Shown piece by piece: positions 62,658-64,000 of a stretch of 64,000 nucleotides of DNA. The position numbers and the translations under genes were made by a program. Source of the stretch: Rossellomorea pakistanensis. GTDB lineage: Bacteria > Bacillota > Bacilli > Bacillales > Bacillaceae_B. Under the pieces are notes generated by a model, which was not told where the DNA came from, ran no database searches, and was given only the letters and a program-made list of their open reading frames with translations. Location: NCBI RefSeq assembly GCF_016908495.1, contig NZ_JAFBDZ010000006.1, positions 124,001 through 188,000 of the forward strand, in the 5' to 3' direction. Position 1 is the stretch's first letter; each line of letters opens with the position of its first letter.

Positions 62658-63044
62658 TTACTCAATAATTTCTATAACATCCTGGTCTCTGCTATCGACG
62701 CCTTCATTAAAGAAAAGCCTGGTCTTAAAATGGTACGATATTTCTTTTGTTGAGAGCGGGAGATCGGATGGCAGCCTATACTTAAAAGATAGTTGATTCG
62801 TTTCCTCTGAATGAATGAATTTGGATGTTAAAATATTGATGGTGTCCATCACTTTTTCAATTCCGGTTGTTTGGTCTACCATTACCAAATCACATTCAAT
62901 TCTTTTCAGCTTTTGTTCAATCACCCCGCCTTTGATTAGGAAGTAACCCTGGATACATTCTCCTAAGCGGTACGTATTTTGTGGAAGAACAAGGTCTATT
63001 TTTGCCGCTCCAATTCCGATAATCGACATGTATTTTCTCAGCAT
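62658..63044 (-). CDS. Spo0M-like (arrestin-fold) protein, short
   Basis: This protein of about 128 residues begins 'MMLRKYMSIIGIGAAKIDLV' and matches the N-terminal half of Spo0M proteins ('GIGAAKID', 'PQNTYRLGECIQGYFLIKGG'). Spo0M affects sporulation and cell division in Bacillus and is normally about 250 residues, so this is a half-length form. The ATG at 63044 has ggagg at 9 nt. The frame is open to a TTG at 63164 (about 40 more residues, charged) with an aaaggaag site. A manganese-type riboswitch lies upstream. Confidence 0.7.
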   Translation of the reverse strand: MLRKYMSIIGIGAAKIDLVLPQNTYRLGECIQGYFLIKGGVIEQKLKRIECDLVMVDQTTGIEKVMDTINILTSKFIHSEETNQLSFKYRLPSDLPLSTKEISYHFKTRLFFNEGVDSRDQDVIEIIE

Positions 63045-63215
63045 CATTTTCTTTCGCCTCCATTTTTTATCAAGAAGTTTTTCTATTTTTTCTATTTGTG
63101 TTTGATCATTTAGCAGCTCTTCTTTGTTTTTTAAACTAGCCAACGTTCCTTTTTCTTCTTTCAAGTTTTGGTCTTCCTTTCTATCTTAGAAGATTGTGAA
63201 GTACATCTTAAGATG

Positions 63216-63250
63216 AAAAAAACCTTTACCAACATGGGTAAAGGTTTTTT
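63216..63250 (-). terminator. Riboswitch expression-platform terminator
   Basis: On the reverse strand aacctttacc / ggtaaaggtt with a 6-nt loop is followed by seven T. Its arms repeat those of the aptamer hairpin just upstream (63262-63285), so terminator and antiterminator pairings are mutually exclusive. Confidence 0.8.
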
Positions 63251-63257
63251 CTATAAA

Positions 63258-63376
63258 ATAAGACCTTTACCAATTGGTAAAGGTCTGGCTAACAACGGAT
63301 TGTTGTCAATAAAGCCGAGAGTATAAGACTCCGAAATGACGACTTTATTGTAAAAGCTACTCCCCTTTAGGAGAAC
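63258..63376 (-). promoter_or_regulatory. yybP-ykoY manganese riboswitch
   Basis: Read on the reverse strand, this element shows family landmarks in order: 'aaaggggagtagc' at the 5' end, 'gtcgtcatttcgg' in the middle, and 'gttagccagacctttacc' with the palindrome gacctttaccaattggtaaaggtc at the 3' end. yybP-ykoY aptamers bind Mn2+ and usually switch on exporters. Here the downstream gene is Spo0M-like, which is unusual. The adjacent terminator provides the switch. Confidence 0.88.
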
Positions 63377-63582
63377 GATTATTCATCTTTAACAACATCA
63401 TAAATGATACCCTATTTCTTTGTCAATCAATATCTTATTCTCAAAAATAATTCCTAGAAGTAGGGGAGAACCTCAATCTTTCATACTAAAAACCTATATT
63501 TTAATATATAGTAATTATTTACCTTTTTATCCTGATTATCACAGATATAATAAAGATTGAAAAAAAGGAAGGAGTGGCTATT

Positions 63583-64000
63583 TTGAAAACAAAAAAAATC
63601 TTTTATTGGATGATCCCGATTTTGATCATTGTTTTCTTAGGGAGTCCTTTTTATGCTGCAGATCAAAAAGAAGCTTCTGAAGTCAAACAAACCTCTCCCT
63701 TAAAGGGGCAATTCTACTTAGAAGAAACAGTGAAAATTTATGTGCCATCAACCTATGATATGGATGAACCCATTGATAATACACCTTATGTGAATGAGAC
63801 ATTGGCAAAATTCTCGGAAATGTTTGGTGGAGCCACTGCCATTGATGGGACTGGATCATGGCTATCTGATGATAATGAGTTGGTTAAGGAGAAAGTTACA
63901 ATTGTCTACAGTTTTGCTGAAGATTTGAATAAGAAAAATCTTAAAGAAGTAGTGAATTATGCAAGGTATTTGAAAAAAGAGATGAAGCAGTCTTCTGTTT
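63583..64000 (+). CDS. Secreted protein resembling DUF3574 (3' end outside window)
   Basis: The TTG start lies behind a strong aaggaaggag site; 139 codons are visible. A signal peptide (about 1-26, 'IPILIIVFLGSPFYAADQ') is followed by a domain with 'NETLAKFSEMFGGATAIDGT' and 'ELVKEKVTIVYSF'. This resembles the DUF3574 fold of small secreted or lipoproteins. The function is unknown. No lipobox cysteine is seen. The gene continues beyond the window. Confidence 0.6.
   Translation, partial: MKTKKIFYWMIPILIIVFLGSPFYAADQKEASEVKQTSPLKGQFYLEETVKIYVPSTYDMDEPIDNTPYVNETLAKFSEMFGGATAIDGTGSWLSDDNELVKEKVTIVYSFAEDLNKKNLKEVVNYARYLKKEMKQSSV

Noticed and set aside
1..64000. tRNA or rRNA genes
   Set aside because: No cloverleaf-like stretch with TTCRA loop context or rRNA core sequence was noticed by eye; a tRNAscan run would be decisive.

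Overview
The window looks like chromosomal DNA of a low-GC, spore-forming, motile member of the Bacillaceae (Bacillus, Neobacillus or Mesobacillus type). The evidence is a set of Bacillus-typical genes: mreBH, yuaF-floT, nos, nsrR/hmp, motAB, fbpB, yfkK/yfkM, a yflJ-like gene and a Spo0M-like gene. Purine-rich Shine-Dalgarno sites and intrinsic terminators with T-tracts fit this too. I found no rRNA, tRNA or CRISPR array.

Region 1 (1-8740) is an AT-rich accessory island. It holds a truncated HD-domain dGTPase, a broken gene, a membrane-anchored Mrr-type restriction endonuclease and an HNH endonuclease with a small partner. Three unrecognised genes follow, then a HEPN/zinc-ribbon protein. The island ends in a groEL 3' scrap, a tyrosine integrase and a queF 3' fragment. 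It reads as a mobile defence island whose left end lies outside the window. Several of its genes start with TTG behind good ribosome sites.

Region 2 (8740-25230) is host-like. It carries an EamA exporter, a YitT protein, the yuaF-floT flotillin operon behind a SigW-type promoter and an AIM24 protein. Next come two tandem giant secreted subtilases that each end in cohesin-like and dockerin-like modules. An NprR-like HTH/TPR regulator lies just downstream, followed by a small promoter-ORF-terminator unit that could encode its signalling peptide.

Region 3 (25230-38810) carries an ABC-F gene behind a possible attenuator, nitric oxide synthase, a WYL regulator with SRPBCC and cupin genes, and three tandem copies of a ~235-bp repeat. 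It continues with mreBH, a peptide-type ABC permease pair (one frameshifted), ykhA, a yflJ-like gene and an M29 aminopeptidase.

Region 4 (38810-53760) carries a doubly frameshifted NERD gene, nsrR and hmp with two NsrR-like operators, and an RpiR/MalY-like/PTS EIICB cluster. It continues with motAB, a striking array of 21 units of a 52-bp repeat, an alanine/glycine symporter and an HTH-fused PfkB kinase of the pseudouridine kinase type.

Region 5 (53760-64000) carries a soluble multi-PAS histidine kinase, fbpB beside a lysine/ornithine hydroxylase, and a yfk-type block containing a MITE-like element. The window ends with a DUF2834 gene, a Spo0M-like gene downstream of a yybP-ykoY manganese riboswitch, and a truncated secreted protein.

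The strongest leads for new biology are the 52-bp array, the RRNPP regulator with its candidate peptide next to the dockerin proteases, the riboswitch/Spo0M pairing and the unknown genes of the left-hand island. All family assignments come from motif recognition by eye, without any database search.
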